From DASSKP01 sp035695045 (GTDB lineage: Bacteria; Actinomycetota; Actinomycetes; JAFAQI01): a stretch of DNA of 64,000 nucleotides. Location of the stretch: contig DASSEX010000086.1 in NCBI GenBank assembly GCA_035695045.1, forward strand, positions 1 through 64,000, in the 5' to 3' direction. The number at the start of each line of letters is the position of its first letter. The stretch's first letter is position 1. Shown piece by piece: positions 9,633 to 17,890 of this stretch. The notes under the pieces were generated by a model. The model was not told where the DNA came from, made no database searches, and saw nothing but the letters and a program-made list of their open reading frames with translations. The translations under genes were made by a program, and so were the position numbers.

Positions 9633-9652
9633 GTATTCCCATGTGGGAATAC
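9633..9652. promoter_or_regulatory. Probable ArsR operator palindrome
   Basis: Perfect inverted repeat gtattccca-tg-tgggaatac, 9-base arms, 2-base spacer. It lies between the divergent PPOX gene and the ArsR gene and covers a possible ATG at 9641, which argues that translation of ArsR starts at GTG 9662. This is the expected size for a winged-helix dimer site. Confidence 0.65.
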
Positions 9653-9661
9653 GATCCTCGG

Positions 9662-10009
9662 GTGGCCAGGTCGTCGACGACCGCGGACGTCTTCAACGCC
9701 ATCGCCGAAGAGCGGCGGCGCGACATCCTCGATGCACTGGTGACGGGCGAGAAGTCGGTCGGCACGCTCGTCGACGCCCTCGCGATGACCCAGCCGCAGG
9801 TGTCGAAGCACCTGCGGGTGCTCAGTGAGGTCGGACTCGTGCGATGCCGCGCGGACGGACGACGTCGCCTCTACCGCCTCGAGCCCGCGCCGTTGCGGCC
9901 GCTGAACGACTGGCTGGTCAAGTACGAGCAAGCATGGAATGCCCGCCTCGACCGGGTCGACGACTACCTGCACGAGCTCCAAGGCAAGGAGAGCAGCAAT
10001 GACGCGTGA
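9662..10009 (+). CDS. ArsR-family winged-helix regulator
   Basis: 115 residues from GTG 9662 (ATG 9641 is possible but sits inside the palindrome). Winged HTH: DVFNAIAEERRRDILDALV, then TLVDALAMTQPQVSKHLRVL (recognition helix) and GLVRCRADGRRRLYRLEP (wing). No CxC metal motif, so it is not a classical metal sensor; it matches the branch that is paired with SRPBCC/AHSA1 proteins. It likely represses its own operon and perhaps the divergent PPOX gene through the palindrome at 9633. It overlaps the next gene by 11 bases. Confidence 0.9.
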   Translation: MARSSTTADVFNAIAEERRRDILDALVTGEKSVGTLVDALAMTQPQVSKHLRVLSEVGLVRCRADGRRRLYRLEPAPLRPLNDWLVKYEQAWNARLDRVDDYLHELQGKESSNDA

Positions 10010-10481
10010 CCGGCATGGCTCTGCAGTCGTGGAATTCCCGAACGAGCTCGAGATCGTGGTCACCCGAGATTTCGACGCGCCCATCCAGCTCGTCTTCGAC
10101 GTGTTCACCAAAGTCGAGCACGTGCGCAAGACGTTCGCGCCCTTCGGCGAGGAGGTGACCGTCTGTTCGATCGACCTTCGCGTCGGGGGCGACTACCACT
10201 ACGTGATGGTCACCGACGACGGTGTCGAGTGCTCCTTCGGAACCTTCCTGGAGGTCGAGCCGCCGAACCGGACGGTGCAGACGTGGTTGTTCGAGGGCTG
10301 GCCGGATGCGCATGCCGTCGAGACGATGTCGCTGCACGAGGTCGACGGCGTGACGAGGCTCAGCTGGAAACTGGCGTTCCGCGACAAGGCCGGCCGGGCG
10401 CACATGACGAAGTTCGACGGCGTCGAGGCGCAGTTCGAGACGGTCGCGGGTTACCTGCAATCCCTCGTCGGCAGCCGATGA
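9999..10481 (+). CDS. SRPBCC (AHSA1-like) protein
   Basis: 160 residues from ATG 9999, with aaggagagc as ribosome site inside the ArsR end. The START/Bet v1-like pocket fold is seen as IVVTRDFDAPIQLVFDVFT, VGGDYHYVM and the final helix FDGVEAQFETVAGYLQSLV. The ArsR plus AHSA1-like pair is common in actinobacteria; the ligand is usually unknown. Coupled translation with the regulator suggests a function in sensing or handling the same hydrophobic compound. Confidence 0.87.
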   Translation: MTRDRHGSAVVEFPNELEIVVTRDFDAPIQLVFDVFTKVEHVRKTFAPFGEEVTVCSIDLRVGGDYHYVMVTDDGVECSFGTFLEVEPPNRTVQTWLFEGWPDAHAVETMSLHEVDGVTRLSWKLAFRDKAGRAHMTKFDGVEAQFETVAGYLQSLVGSR

Positions 10482-10620
10482 GCGGCCGACTAGCCCCGAG
10501 GTACTAGTCATTCCTGGCTAAGTCCGCCGGATGACAGTTGCGCCGGTCGGGTGACCCAGTCGAGCCAGCCGAAGCCGAGATCTCTAGTGCCGCGGGGACC
10601 TCGCTACGGAGACGACGGAG

Positions 10621-12057
10621 ATGACACCGGCGATGGCGAAGCTCGCACGCGAAGCAGGCATATCGGGTCTTCGTGAGGACGACCTTCCGTCCCTCGAGCA
10701 GATCGAACGGCGCAGGTTCGAGCTGTGGCTCGTCTCGACGATCGTCATCGTCGGACTGACGGCTTCGCTCATCGTCCTGTCGCTGTGGCAGCCCATCGAC
10801 ATCCAGCACTGGCTGCGGCTCCCGGTCGTCCGCTTCGGTGGCACCGCATTCACCGTGGTGGTCTGCGGCTACCTCGTCGAAAAGGAGGTCGCGCTGCGAC
10901 GGTTGAGCCACCGGCTGTTCGACGAGCGCCTGCTGACGATCGCGTTGTCCAACCGGTTGCGCGAGATCTCGGCGCTGCTGGACGCCGGACGCGCTGTCAA
11001 CTCGGCGCTCGAGCTCGACCAGGTGCTCGACGCCATCCTGCGCGGCGCCATCGAGCTGCTGCCGGCAGCCACCGGCTCGATCATGCTGCTCGACGACCCT
11101 GCGACGGGCACGAGGCTGCGGGTGGCGGCTGCACACGGGAACGCCACGGCCGTCGGCGCAATCCTTCCCGTGGGGAACGGCATTGCGGGACATGTGGCGC
11201 GCACGCGCGAGGCGCTGCTCATCAACGGACAGGCCAGCAACGCGATCTTCCCCGGGTACGAGCCCCGTTCGTCGCAGGTGGAGAGCTCGTTGTGCATTCC
11301 GCTCGTCGAACGCGACGACCTCCTTGGCGTGCTCAACGTCTCCGCCGGTGTCGACCGACAGTTCAGCGAGTACGACCTGCGCGCCGTCAGCCTGTTCGCC
11401 GAGCACGCCGCGGCGGCGATCTCGAAGGCCCGCCTGTACGAGGCCCAGCGGCGTCAAGCGGTCGAGCTCGCGCACCGCGCGACCCACGACCCGCTCACCG
11501 GAGTCCCGAACCGAAGCCAGCTGGAAGCCTTCGTTGCAGAGACGCTCACGGCCAACGAGGCGCTCACGTTGCTCTTCGTCGACCTCGACGGCTTCAAGGA
11601 GGTCAACGACAACCAGGGCCACCAGATGGGCGACTTGGTGCTGAAAGCGGTCGCCGAGCGCATCACGAGCTCGGTGAGCCGCGACGACCTCGTCTGCCGT
11701 CTCGGCGGGGACGAGTTCGCCGTGGCGATGCGCGTCGCGCCCTCGAGCGACATCGCCGAGGACGTGGCCGACCGGATCCTGCGAGCCGTGAGTGAACCGC
11801 TCAGCGTCGACGGAGTCATCACGTGCGTGTCGGCGAGCATCGGCATCGCGATCGCCGGTGTCCACGGTGACGACTTCGAGGTGTTGCTGCGCGCGGCCGA
11901 CCGTGCCCTGTACGTCGCCAAGGGCGCCGGCAAGAACTGCAGCGCCATGTGGGAGCCGGAGCTTCGGCAGGTGCAGGTGGCTCCGCCGACCAACGGGCTC
12001 TCACCCCGGCTGCCTGTCCAGCGGAGCGACGCCAACCGCATAGAGAACGCGGTCTGA
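10621..12057 (+). CDS. GAF-GGDEF diguanylate cyclase, membrane-anchored
   Basis: 478 residues. Two hydrophobic spans (about 37-58 and 70-84) anchor it, a GAF sensor follows (about 125-275, from LLDAGRAVNSALELDQVLDA), then the cyclase domain with an intact GGDEF at 362-366. The inhibitory RxxD site is absent: the tetrapeptide five residues before GGDEF is SRDD, so product inhibition through that site is unlikely. It converts two GTP to c-di-GMP. It lies one base upstream of a GGDEF-EAL gene, forming a make/break pair. Confidence 0.93.
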   Translation: MTPAMAKLAREAGISGLREDDLPSLEQIERRRFELWLVSTIVIVGLTASLIVLSLWQPIDIQHWLRLPVVRFGGTAFTVVVCGYLVEKEVALRRLSHRLFDERLLTIALSNRLREISALLDAGRAVNSALELDQVLDAILRGAIELLPAATGSIMLLDDPATGTRLRVAAAHGNATAVGAILPVGNGIAGHVARTREALLINGQASNAIFPGYEPRSSQVESSLCIPLVERDDLLGVLNVSAGVDRQFSEYDLRAVSLFAEHAAAAISKARLYEAQRRQAVELAHRATHDPLTGVPNRSQLEAFVAETLTANEALTLLFVDLDGFKEVNDNQGHQMGDLVLKAVAERITSSVSRDDLVCRLGGDEFAVAMRVAPSSDIAEDVADRILRAVSEPLSVDGVITCVSASIGIAIAGVHGDDFEVLLRAADRALYVAKGAGKNCSAMWEPELRQVQVAPPTNGLSPRLPVQRSDANRIENAV

Positions 12058-12058
12058 C

Positions 12059-13933
12059 ATGACAGCCGTCGTCACTGCCCGGCCGGAGTTCGCCTTGGTG
12101 CACAACCGGCCACGACTGGTCGCGCTCATCGGCGTGCTCGCGGTGGGTGCGGCTGCGGTCGTCGTCGGGCCGGCCGCTGCCGGTGCCGTCGCCGTCCTGG
12201 TCGTCGTCGTGACCGCGCAGCGCAGGCGGGGCCTGTCCTACGTCGTCGCCGTCGTCAGCGGCACCGTCGCGGTGATGGCCCGCCCGATGTGGCTCGCGCA
12301 GGCCGGCAGAGTCAGCTCGCTGACACCCGTCCGCGTCTCGTCGACAGCGGCGGCCGGCGCGGCCACGGCCGCGGTAGCAGGTGTCCTCGTCGCCTATCTG
12401 GTGTCGCGCTGGGCCCGACAGAACGCCGAGCTCATGTCGCAGATGGTGAGCACCGCCCGCGCGAGGGAACGCATCGAGGCGGAGGGCACGCACAACCGGC
12501 TGCGCCTCGAGAGCGAGCTGCAGTTCTGGGCGGCCCACGATCCGCTCACCGCTCTGCCCAACCGCACGATGCTTGCGCGAGAGCTCGTGGATCGCATCCG
12601 CAGGCGCGAACCATTCGGCATCCTGGTGGTCTCGCTGACCAAGTTCGCCGACGTCAACGCGACCTACGGTCCAACCGTCGGTGACCAGGTCTTGGTCGCC
12701 GTGTCGAAGCGGCTCCGTAACGCCCTTCGCGAACACGATCTCGTTGCTCGCATCAGTGGCGACGAGTTCGCCGTCTTGCTGCACGGACTCCGAGGGGCCG
12801 ATGCTCCCGCCGCAGGAGAGCGCATCGTTGCCACGCTGCGCGCGCCGTTCGGCTTCGACGGGGTCTCGCTCGAGGTGAGCGGCCGCGCGGGCCTCGCGAT
12901 CTACGACGGTGTCGAGGAGGTGCTGCCGACCGAGATGCTCCGCCGCGCAGGTGTCGCAGCAACCGCCGGAGAACCCGGCGCGGCACCGCACGTGTTCGCT
13001 CCCGAGCTCGTCGCGGCGGCGGTCGAACGCACCCGGCTCGTCGCGGATCTGCGCCGCGCCATCTCTGCGGGTGACGAGCTGGTCTGCTTCTACCAACCGC
13101 TGGTTTCCACCGTCGACGGACGCGTGGCCTCGGTCGAGGCGCTCGCACGTTGGATACATCCCGAGCGAGGCCTCATCTCACCGGCCGAGTTCATCCCCGT
13201 CGCCGAGGCGAGCGGGCTGATCGTGCCGCTCGGCCTGGCGATGCTGAGCCAGGCCTGCCGACAGCTCCGCGCCTGGCACGCTGCGGGCCACGGCGAGCTC
13301 ACGGTCGCCGTCAACCTCTCGGCGCGCCAGCTCGTCGAGCCCGGCGTCGTCGAATCCGTCGCCGACGTCGTCAACCGCAGCGGGGTCAACCCGTCTCGCA
13401 TCGTCCTGGAGATCACCGAGAGCCTCCTCGTGGAGGACAGCAGCGCGGCGATCGAGACCCTCTGGCGTCTGCGGGGCCTCGGCCTGCGCCTCGCCGTCGA
13501 CGACTTCGGGACGGGTTACTCCTCGCTGTCACGGCTGTCGGAGATGCCGATCGACGAGATGAAGATCGACAAGTCCTTCGTCGACCGCATCGGTGCCGCC
13601 GTGAGCGACTCGGTGCCGATCATCCGCGCAGCGATCGCCATGGGCCATGCGCTCGGCTTGACGGTCGTGGCGGAGGGCGTTGAGTCGGCCGAACAGCTGC
13701 GCGAGCTGGTCGCGATGGACTGCGACCTGCTGCAGGGATACCTGCTCGCTCGCCCGCACTCCGCGGCTGAGACGTCGTCTCTGCTGAGCGTGTCGCACGA
13801 CGTCGTACGAGCGGAGTCGGGTGTTGCCCGCAATGGGCTCTGCGGCGTCCCGCAACAGCGCGAGGAAGGCTGGGTTCCGAAGGTCGCGCCGGCGCCGGTT
13901 GCGCCGGCAGCCGAGCGGCGGCTCTCGATCTGA
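12059..13933 (+). CDS. Membrane GGDEF-EAL protein, probable c-di-GMP phosphodiesterase
   Basis: 624 residues. The N-terminus has three or four hydrophobic spans (to about residue 120). The GGDEF motif is degenerate (SGDEF, 233-237). The EAL domain keeps EAL (360-362), NLSARQ, EITES, DDFGTGYSSL (481-490), KIDKSF and AEGVE, the metal and substrate residues of active enzymes. The protein most likely hydrolyses c-di-GMP, with the altered GGDEF domain regulatory; whether it retains cyclase activity needs assay. The start is one base after the upstream cyclase stop. Confidence 0.92.
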   Translation: MTAVVTARPEFALVHNRPRLVALIGVLAVGAAAVVVGPAAAGAVAVLVVVVTAQRRRGLSYVVAVVSGTVAVMARPMWLAQAGRVSSLTPVRVSSTAAAGAATAAVAGVLVAYLVSRWARQNAELMSQMVSTARARERIEAEGTHNRLRLESELQFWAAHDPLTALPNRTMLARELVDRIRRREPFGILVVSLTKFADVNATYGPTVGDQVLVAVSKRLRNALREHDLVARISGDEFAVLLHGLRGADAPAAGERIVATLRAPFGFDGVSLEVSGRAGLAIYDGVEEVLPTEMLRRAGVAATAGEPGAAPHVFAPELVAAAVERTRLVADLRRAISAGDELVCFYQPLVSTVDGRVASVEALARWIHPERGLISPAEFIPVAEASGLIVPLGLAMLSQACRQLRAWHAAGHGELTVAVNLSARQLVEPGVVESVADVVNRSGVNPSRIVLEITESLLVEDSSAAIETLWRLRGLGLRLAVDDFGTGYSSLSRLSEMPIDEMKIDKSFVDRIGAAVSDSVPIIRAAIAMGHALGLTVVAEGVESAEQLRELVAMDCDLLQGYLLARPHSAAETSSLLSVSHDVVRAESGVARNGLCGVPQQREEGWVPKVAPAPVAPAAERRLSI

Positions 13934-13974
13934 CCGCGCGACGATCAACCGTCGCTGCTGAAGTCGTCAACGAC

Positions 13975-14012
13975 AGAGCGGCCCGGACCCCAGTCAGGTT
14001 CCGGACCGCTCT
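13975..14012. terminator. Bidirectional terminator hairpin
   Basis: Imperfect hairpin: agagcggcccggacc on the left pairs with ggttccggaccgctct on the right around a short cagtca-type loop. It lies between the convergent EAL gene and the secreted-protein gene and can serve both. Confidence 0.75.
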
Positions 14013-14029
14013 GCGCTTGTAGGCCTTGC

Positions 14030-14473
14030 TTACTTCACCGCGACAGGGCCACTGGCATAGACCTCGTTGCCCGAGGAGTCGGTGATGACGACGTAGAACG
14101 TTCCCGACCCGAGCGACGGGTCGGCGATGTGGGCGTTGCCGTTGCCGACCGTGTTGGTCTTGATGGAGCCCTCGGGCATGCAGTTGTTGCTGCCGACGCT
14201 GACCGCGACCATGTAGGTGGTGTTGGGCGTCGCGTTCTTCAGCGACACCTCGCCGATCAGCTTGCTGGCGTTGCCGGGCTGACCCGGCGCGTTGAGGATG
14301 ACGAACCCGTTGCCGCCGCCACCGGAGCCCGCCTCGCACTGCCCGGTCATCGATCCACCCTGGAGCGACAACCCGCTCTGCTGCGCGCCGTTGCCGCCGG
14401 CGGACGCGCCGACCGCGAAGGCGGTGGTGACGCCCAGTGCCGCCGCGATGCTCCCGACCATGATTTTCCGCAC
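14030..14473 (-). CDS. Small secreted protein, 147 aa
   Basis: GTG 14473 has an excellent ribosome site (gggagg, 14484-14479). A signal peptide is clear: basic MRKIM, hydrophobic VGSIAAALGVTTAFAVGASA, likely cut after ASA. The mature 120 residues are Gly/Asn/Ser-rich with two cysteines (GQCEAG, NNCMPEG) that may form a disulfide, and a beta-rich C-terminus (GTFYVVITDSSGNEVYASGP). No family recognised. It faces the c-di-GMP genes and has a potentially structured leader, so regulated export of a surface protein is plausible but unproven. Confidence 0.8.
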   Translation of the reverse strand: MRKIMVGSIAAALGVTTAFAVGASAGGNGAQQSGLSLQGGSMTGQCEAGSGGGGNGFVILNAPGQPGNASKLIGEVSLKNATPNTTYMVAVSVGSNNCMPEGSIKTNTVGNGNAHIADPSLGSGTFYVVITDSSGNEVYASGPVAVK

Positions 14474-14491
14474 GTGCTGCCTCCCTGAGGG

Positions 14492-14551
14492 TGGGACCTA
14501 TCCCCCGTGGCAAGCCGGGCCTTCCCGAGGCGTTAGGTCCCATTCATGGGA
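14492..14551 (-). promoter_or_regulatory. Candidate structured leader of the secreted-protein gene
   Basis: Read on the minus strand, a 9-base stem pairs tgggaccta (14542-14534) with taggtccca (14500-14492), enclosing two small hairpins (GCC/GGC and CCCG/CGGG). The same tggga segment can instead pair with an upstream copy (tcccat/atggga, 14551-14538). Two mutually exclusive folds just before a ribosome site are typical of attenuators or riboswitches. It does not match the GEMM, ydaO, TPP or cobalamin consensus as I know them. Confidence 0.4.
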
Positions 14552-14622
14552 TATGTACGAAATCTCACGGCGCGTTCTTGTGGTCCCCCACAATCACAGT
14601 GAGGTCCGGGACGAACCCGTCG

Positions 14623-15279
14623 TCAGGGCGTCTGCGCGACGCCGACCGGGCAGCTCATGCCGGTGCCGCCGATCCCGCAGTAGCCGGCGGGGTTCTTCGC
14701 GAGGTACTGCTGGTGATAGTCCTCGGCGTAGAAGAACTCGCCTGCGTCCGCGATCTCCGTCGAGATCTCGCCGAAGCCGCCCCCTGAGAGCACCGGCTGG
14801 AACGCATCCCGCGACGCGACGGCGGCCTGCTTCTGCGCATCCGATGTGACGTAGATCGCCGACCGGTACTGCGTCCCGATGTCGTTGCCCTGCCGCATGC
14901 CCTGCGTCGGGTCGTGGGACTCCCAGAACAGCTTCAGCAGGGCGTCGTACGAGACCTTGGCCGGATCGAAGACGACCTTGACGATCTCCGCGTGGCCGGT
15001 GCGTGACGAGCACACCTCTTCGTAGGTGGGGTTCGGCGTATGGCCGCCCTGGTAGCCGACCGCGGTCGTGAAGACGCCGTCGAGCTCCCAGAACAACCGC
15101 TCGGCGCCCCAGAAGCAGCCGAGGCCGAAGTACGCCTCCTCGAGCCCCGACGGATACGGCGGCTCCAGCGGCGTGCCCAGCACGTAGTGCCGCTCCGGCA
15201 CCGTGAACGGCCGCTGGTCGCGACCAGGCAGCGCCTCGTCAGCGGCGATCATCTGGGTCTTCTGCCGGCTGAACAGCAT
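14623..15279 (-). CDS. msrA: Peptide methionine-S-sulfoxide reductase MsrA
   Basis: 218 residues; ATG 15279 with aggagg immediately upstream. The catalytic motif GCFWGAE has Cys at 55; the C-terminal YCGIGGTGMSCPVG provides resolving cysteines at about 201 and 210. It reduces methionine S-sulfoxide in proteins using thioredoxin and repairs oxidative damage in the cytosol. About 45 residues precede the core, a usual extension in actinobacterial MsrA. It appears monocistronic; the preceding GroES-like gene ends 73 bases upstream. Confidence 0.95.
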   Translation of the reverse strand: MLFSRQKTQMIAADEALPGRDQRPFTVPERHYVLGTPLEPPYPSGLEEAYFGLGCFWGAERLFWELDGVFTTAVGYQGGHTPNPTYEEVCSSRTGHAEIVKVVFDPAKVSYDALLKLFWESHDPTQGMRQGNDIGTQYRSAIYVTSDAQKQAAVASRDAFQPVLSGGGFGEISTEIADAGEFFYAEDYHQQYLAKNPAGYCGIGGTGMSCPVGVAQTP

Positions 15280-15352
15280 CGATCCTCCTGAGGCGGGCGG
15301 ACAGGCACCAAGGTAAACGCCGAAGGACGCGCCGTCGTTCCCGCTTGCCGTC

Positions 15353-15685
15353 CTAGAGGTACAGCCCGGGCGCGGCCGCGTCCTCGAGCCGCTCCGAGGC
15401 GATCGCGTGGATGTCCCGTTCACGAAGCAGCACGTACGCCGTCCCGTGCAGCTCGACCTCCGCGCGGTCCTCCGGGTCGAACAGGACCCGGTCGCCCAGC
15501 ACGACGGTGCGGACATTGGCTCCGACGGCGACCACCTCCGCCCAGGCCAGCCGCTTGCCCATCTGTGCGGTCGCCGGGATCACGATCCCGGCAGACGAAC
15601 GCCGCTCGCCTTCGGCCGTGTCGATGCTGACCAGCACCCGGTCGTGGAGCATCTGGATCGGGAGCTTGTCGGCGGCCACGCTCAC
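15353..15685 (-). CDS. GroES/Cpn10-like protein
   Basis: 110 residues from GTG 15685. It follows the Cpn10 pattern: QMLHDRVLVSIDTAEGERRSS, the mobile-loop region AGIVIPATAQMGKR, AWAEVVAVG, then LGDRVLFDPEDRAEVELHGTAYVLLRERDIHAI. The loop differs from the canonical GIVLPDTA and there is a divergent C-terminus, and no groEL is adjacent, so it may not be the housekeeping co-chaperonin. It overlaps the MFS stop by four bases (GTGA) and is therefore translationally coupled to a transporter. Confidence 0.82.
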   Translation of the reverse strand: MSVAADKLPIQMLHDRVLVSIDTAEGERRSSAGIVIPATAQMGKRLAWAEVVAVGANVRTVVLGDRVLFDPEDRAEVELHGTAYVLLRERDIHAIASERLEDAAAPGLYL

Positions 15686-16875
15686 GAAGGTAGCGGGTCG
15701 GCCGCGAGCGACGCTGACTCCTGACGTCGCAGCCAGAGCAGCACGGTGAGGCCGATCACCGCGGGCGCGACCGCGGCCAGCAGGAAGTCGACGCGCGGAC
15801 CGAGGCCATCAACCACGACGCCACCGAGAGCGGCACCGATCGACGAACCCGCCAGCAGTCCGACCGCCACCCAGCCGAACGCCTCGGTGGACGCGCCCTC
15901 CGGCGCGACGGCACCGACGCGCGAGTAGAGCCGCGCGAGACCCGGCGCCACGGTCGAACCACCCGCGAAGAGGATCACGGCAAGGCCGACCGACCCCGGC
16001 GAGAGCGCCGCAGCCGCGATCGACAGCGCGATCACGACCGTCGCGCGCCCGACGGCGACGTCGTCGAGATGACCGGCCCGAACCCCGAACAGCAGACCTC
16101 CGACCATCGAACCGAGGCTCCACAGCGCGAGGACGATGCCGGCGGCGGCCGAGGCATGACGCCCGCTGACGAAGGCGACGACGCCGACGTCGGTCATGTT
16201 GAGCCCGATCGTGAGCGCCGCGGCCACGGCGACGTAGAGCGGCAGCCGGGTGCGACGCATCAGCCGGTGCCGCACGCGCTCGGTCACGCGCGCAACCGAT
16301 CGCAGCGCCGGAGAGGTCACGAACGTCACCGTCCCGACGAGCGCGAAGACTCCCGTGACGATGACGGCAGCAGGAGCTCCCACCGTCCCGGCGATGAGCG
16401 CGACCAGCGCCGGACCCGAGATGAAGATCAGTTCTTGCGCCGTGGCCTCGAGGCCGTAGACCGCCTGCGCAGACTCCGGGTCGAGCAGTCGCGGCCACAG
16501 GCCGCGGACGACGGAGACCACCGGCGGACTCGTGACGCCTGCCGCAACTCCGAGAAGGAGTTCCGCCACGTAGGCGTCGGCCGGCACCAACGCCAGCACA
16601 CTCAGAGCGACCGCGTAGCCGAAGGCGGTGGGCACCAGCACCGGCCGCGGACCGAACCGATCAGCCGCGCGCGACAGCAGCAGGTTGGAGACGCCGGCGG
16701 CGGCGACATAGGACCCGGTCACCAGGCCGGCGCGCGCATAGCCGTTGTGCCGGGTGACGAGCAGCAGGATCGCCAAGGCAGACATGCCGTTCGGCATCCG
16801 GGCGAGCAGGGACGTGAACAACAAGCGGCCCACACCCGCGGTGCGCAGCAGCGCGCGGTAGCGGGCGAGGACCAT
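15682..16875 (-). CDS. Major facilitator superfamily transporter
   Basis: 397 residues with about twelve hydrophobic spans and the MFS loop 2-3 segment LLSRAADRFGPRPVL. The sequence matches the DHA-like drug or metabolite exporter group better than sugar symporters, but the substrate cannot be assigned. It sits in the cytoplasmic membrane. It is the first gene of a two-gene operon with the GroES-like gene. Confidence 0.88.
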   Translation of the reverse strand: MVLARYRALLRTAGVGRLLFTSLLARMPNGMSALAILLLVTRHNGYARAGLVTGSYVAAAGVSNLLLSRAADRFGPRPVLVPTAFGYAVALSVLALVPADAYVAELLLGVAAGVTSPPVVSVVRGLWPRLLDPESAQAVYGLEATAQELIFISGPALVALIAGTVGAPAAVIVTGVFALVGTVTFVTSPALRSVARVTERVRHRLMRRTRLPLYVAVAAALTIGLNMTDVGVVAFVSGRHASAAAGIVLALWSLGSMVGGLLFGVRAGHLDDVAVGRATVVIALSIAAAALSPGSVGLAVILFAGGSTVAPGLARLYSRVGAVAPEGASTEAFGWVAVGLLAGSSIGAALGGVVVDGLGPRVDFLLAAVAPAVIGLTVLLWLRRQESASLAADPLPS

Positions 16876-16915
16876 CCGTCCACCTTGCCCGAGCGCAGCG
16901 ACGAAACGCGAATGA

Positions 16916-17479
16916 CTAACGCGACTCCGCTGCGCGCTTCACGTCGGCGATCCGCTTCTCGTCTGCGCGGGAGAGAAAGTCGTCGATGTCGGCCGCGGGC
17001 CACACGACGACCCCGTCGGCGTCCGCGACGACGAGGTCACCGTCGGACACCGGCACACCGCCGATGACCACGTCTCCCCCGACCCGGCCGACGCCGTCCT
17101 TGCGACTGGCCACCGGCGTCGTACCTCGCGCCCACACCGGTAGCCCGGCGGTCGCGACAGCGCGCGAGTCGCGGATCAGCCCGTCGGTCACCACGGCGGC
17201 GACCCCTGCCCGCAGCAGTTCTGCCGCGACGAGGTCACCGAGAACAGCCGTCGACGACTCGGTGCCGCCGGCGACCACGAGCACGGTGCCGGGGTCGGTG
17301 ACCCGCGACGGCACGTCGCGCATCGGCGAGTTGTCGTCGCGACCGACCGCGACGACCAGCGCCCGGCCCGCCACGGTCGCCTCCGGCGACAGCGCGCGGA
17401 TCCACGGGGGCAGGGCGCCGCGGCCCCCGGCCCCGTCGGCGGCGAGCGTGCTGGACATCCAGTCGGGCATCTCCGTCAC
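16916..17479 (-). CDS. RraA-like / HMG-aldolase-family protein
   Basis: 187 residues. GTG 17479 is preferred because gggaggat sits eight bases upstream; ATG 17470 is the alternative. The family landmarks are the loop GVAAVVTDGLIRDSRAV (Asp and Arg binding Mg2+ and substrate) and the C-terminal GDVVIGGVPVSDGDLVVADADGVVV. The family includes 4-hydroxy-4-methyl-2-oxoglutarate/oxaloacetate lyases and the RNase E inhibitor RraA; in actinobacteria the lyase role is more likely. It is divergent from the YkgJ-like gene with 17 bases between starts. Confidence 0.85.
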   Translation of the reverse strand: MTEMPDWMSSTLAADGAGGRGALPPWIRALSPEATVAGRALVVAVGRDDNSPMRDVPSRVTDPGTVLVVAGGTESSTAVLGDLVAAELLRAGVAAVVTDGLIRDSRAVATAGLPVWARGTTPVASRKDGVGRVGGDVVIGGVPVSDGDLVVADADGVVVWPAADIDDFLSRADEKRIADVKRAAESR

Positions 17480-17496
17480 GCGCCTATCCTCCCGGC

Positions 17497-17796
17497 ATGG
17501 GGTCGTGCACCGCGTGCGGGGACTGCTGCGACCCGGTCTGGTATCCGCTCGGCGCCGCCGACATCCGCCAGTCGGCGAGTACGACGTCCGCGGCCGACCT
17601 GGTCTTCGCGGCACAGCACTGGCACCCGACCGGCCAACGCACCGACGACGGCATGCATGCCTACTCCTGCGACCGCTTCGACCCGGTAAGTCGCCTGTGC
17701 ACCGCGCACGACGAGCGCCCGCCGATCTGCCGCGCCTATCCGCAGCCGGCGAACCTGCTGCTGCTGCGCTGCGGCTACCGCGACTCCGTGACCTGA
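17497..17796 (+). CDS. YkgJ-family cysteine-cluster protein
   Basis: 99 residues with the family pattern: GSCTACGDCC at the N-terminus, a middle CDRFDPVSRLC, and ICRAYP followed by CGYRD. These cysteines are predicted to bind zinc or an iron-sulfur centre. The function of the family is not firmly known. It starts 17 bases from the RraA-like gene on the other strand, so the two promoters overlap. Confidence 0.87.
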   Translation: MGSCTACGDCCDPVWYPLGAADIRQSASTTSAADLVFAAQHWHPTGQRTDDGMHAYSCDRFDPVSRLCTAHDERPPICRAYPQPANLLLLRCGYRDSVT

Positions 17797-17890
17797 TTCC
17801 GGCCGCGGGGCCTGCGCGGTCAAGCCGACGTCGCGACGAGCCGACATTCACAGTGACGCCACGCCTGCTGGCGAGACGGGGGTCACCCTC

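Noticed and set aside
14492..14551. Known c-di-GMP riboswitch (GEMM)
   Set aside because: Position next to GGDEF genes was suggestive, but the conserved cacgcacagggcaaacc-type core is absent.
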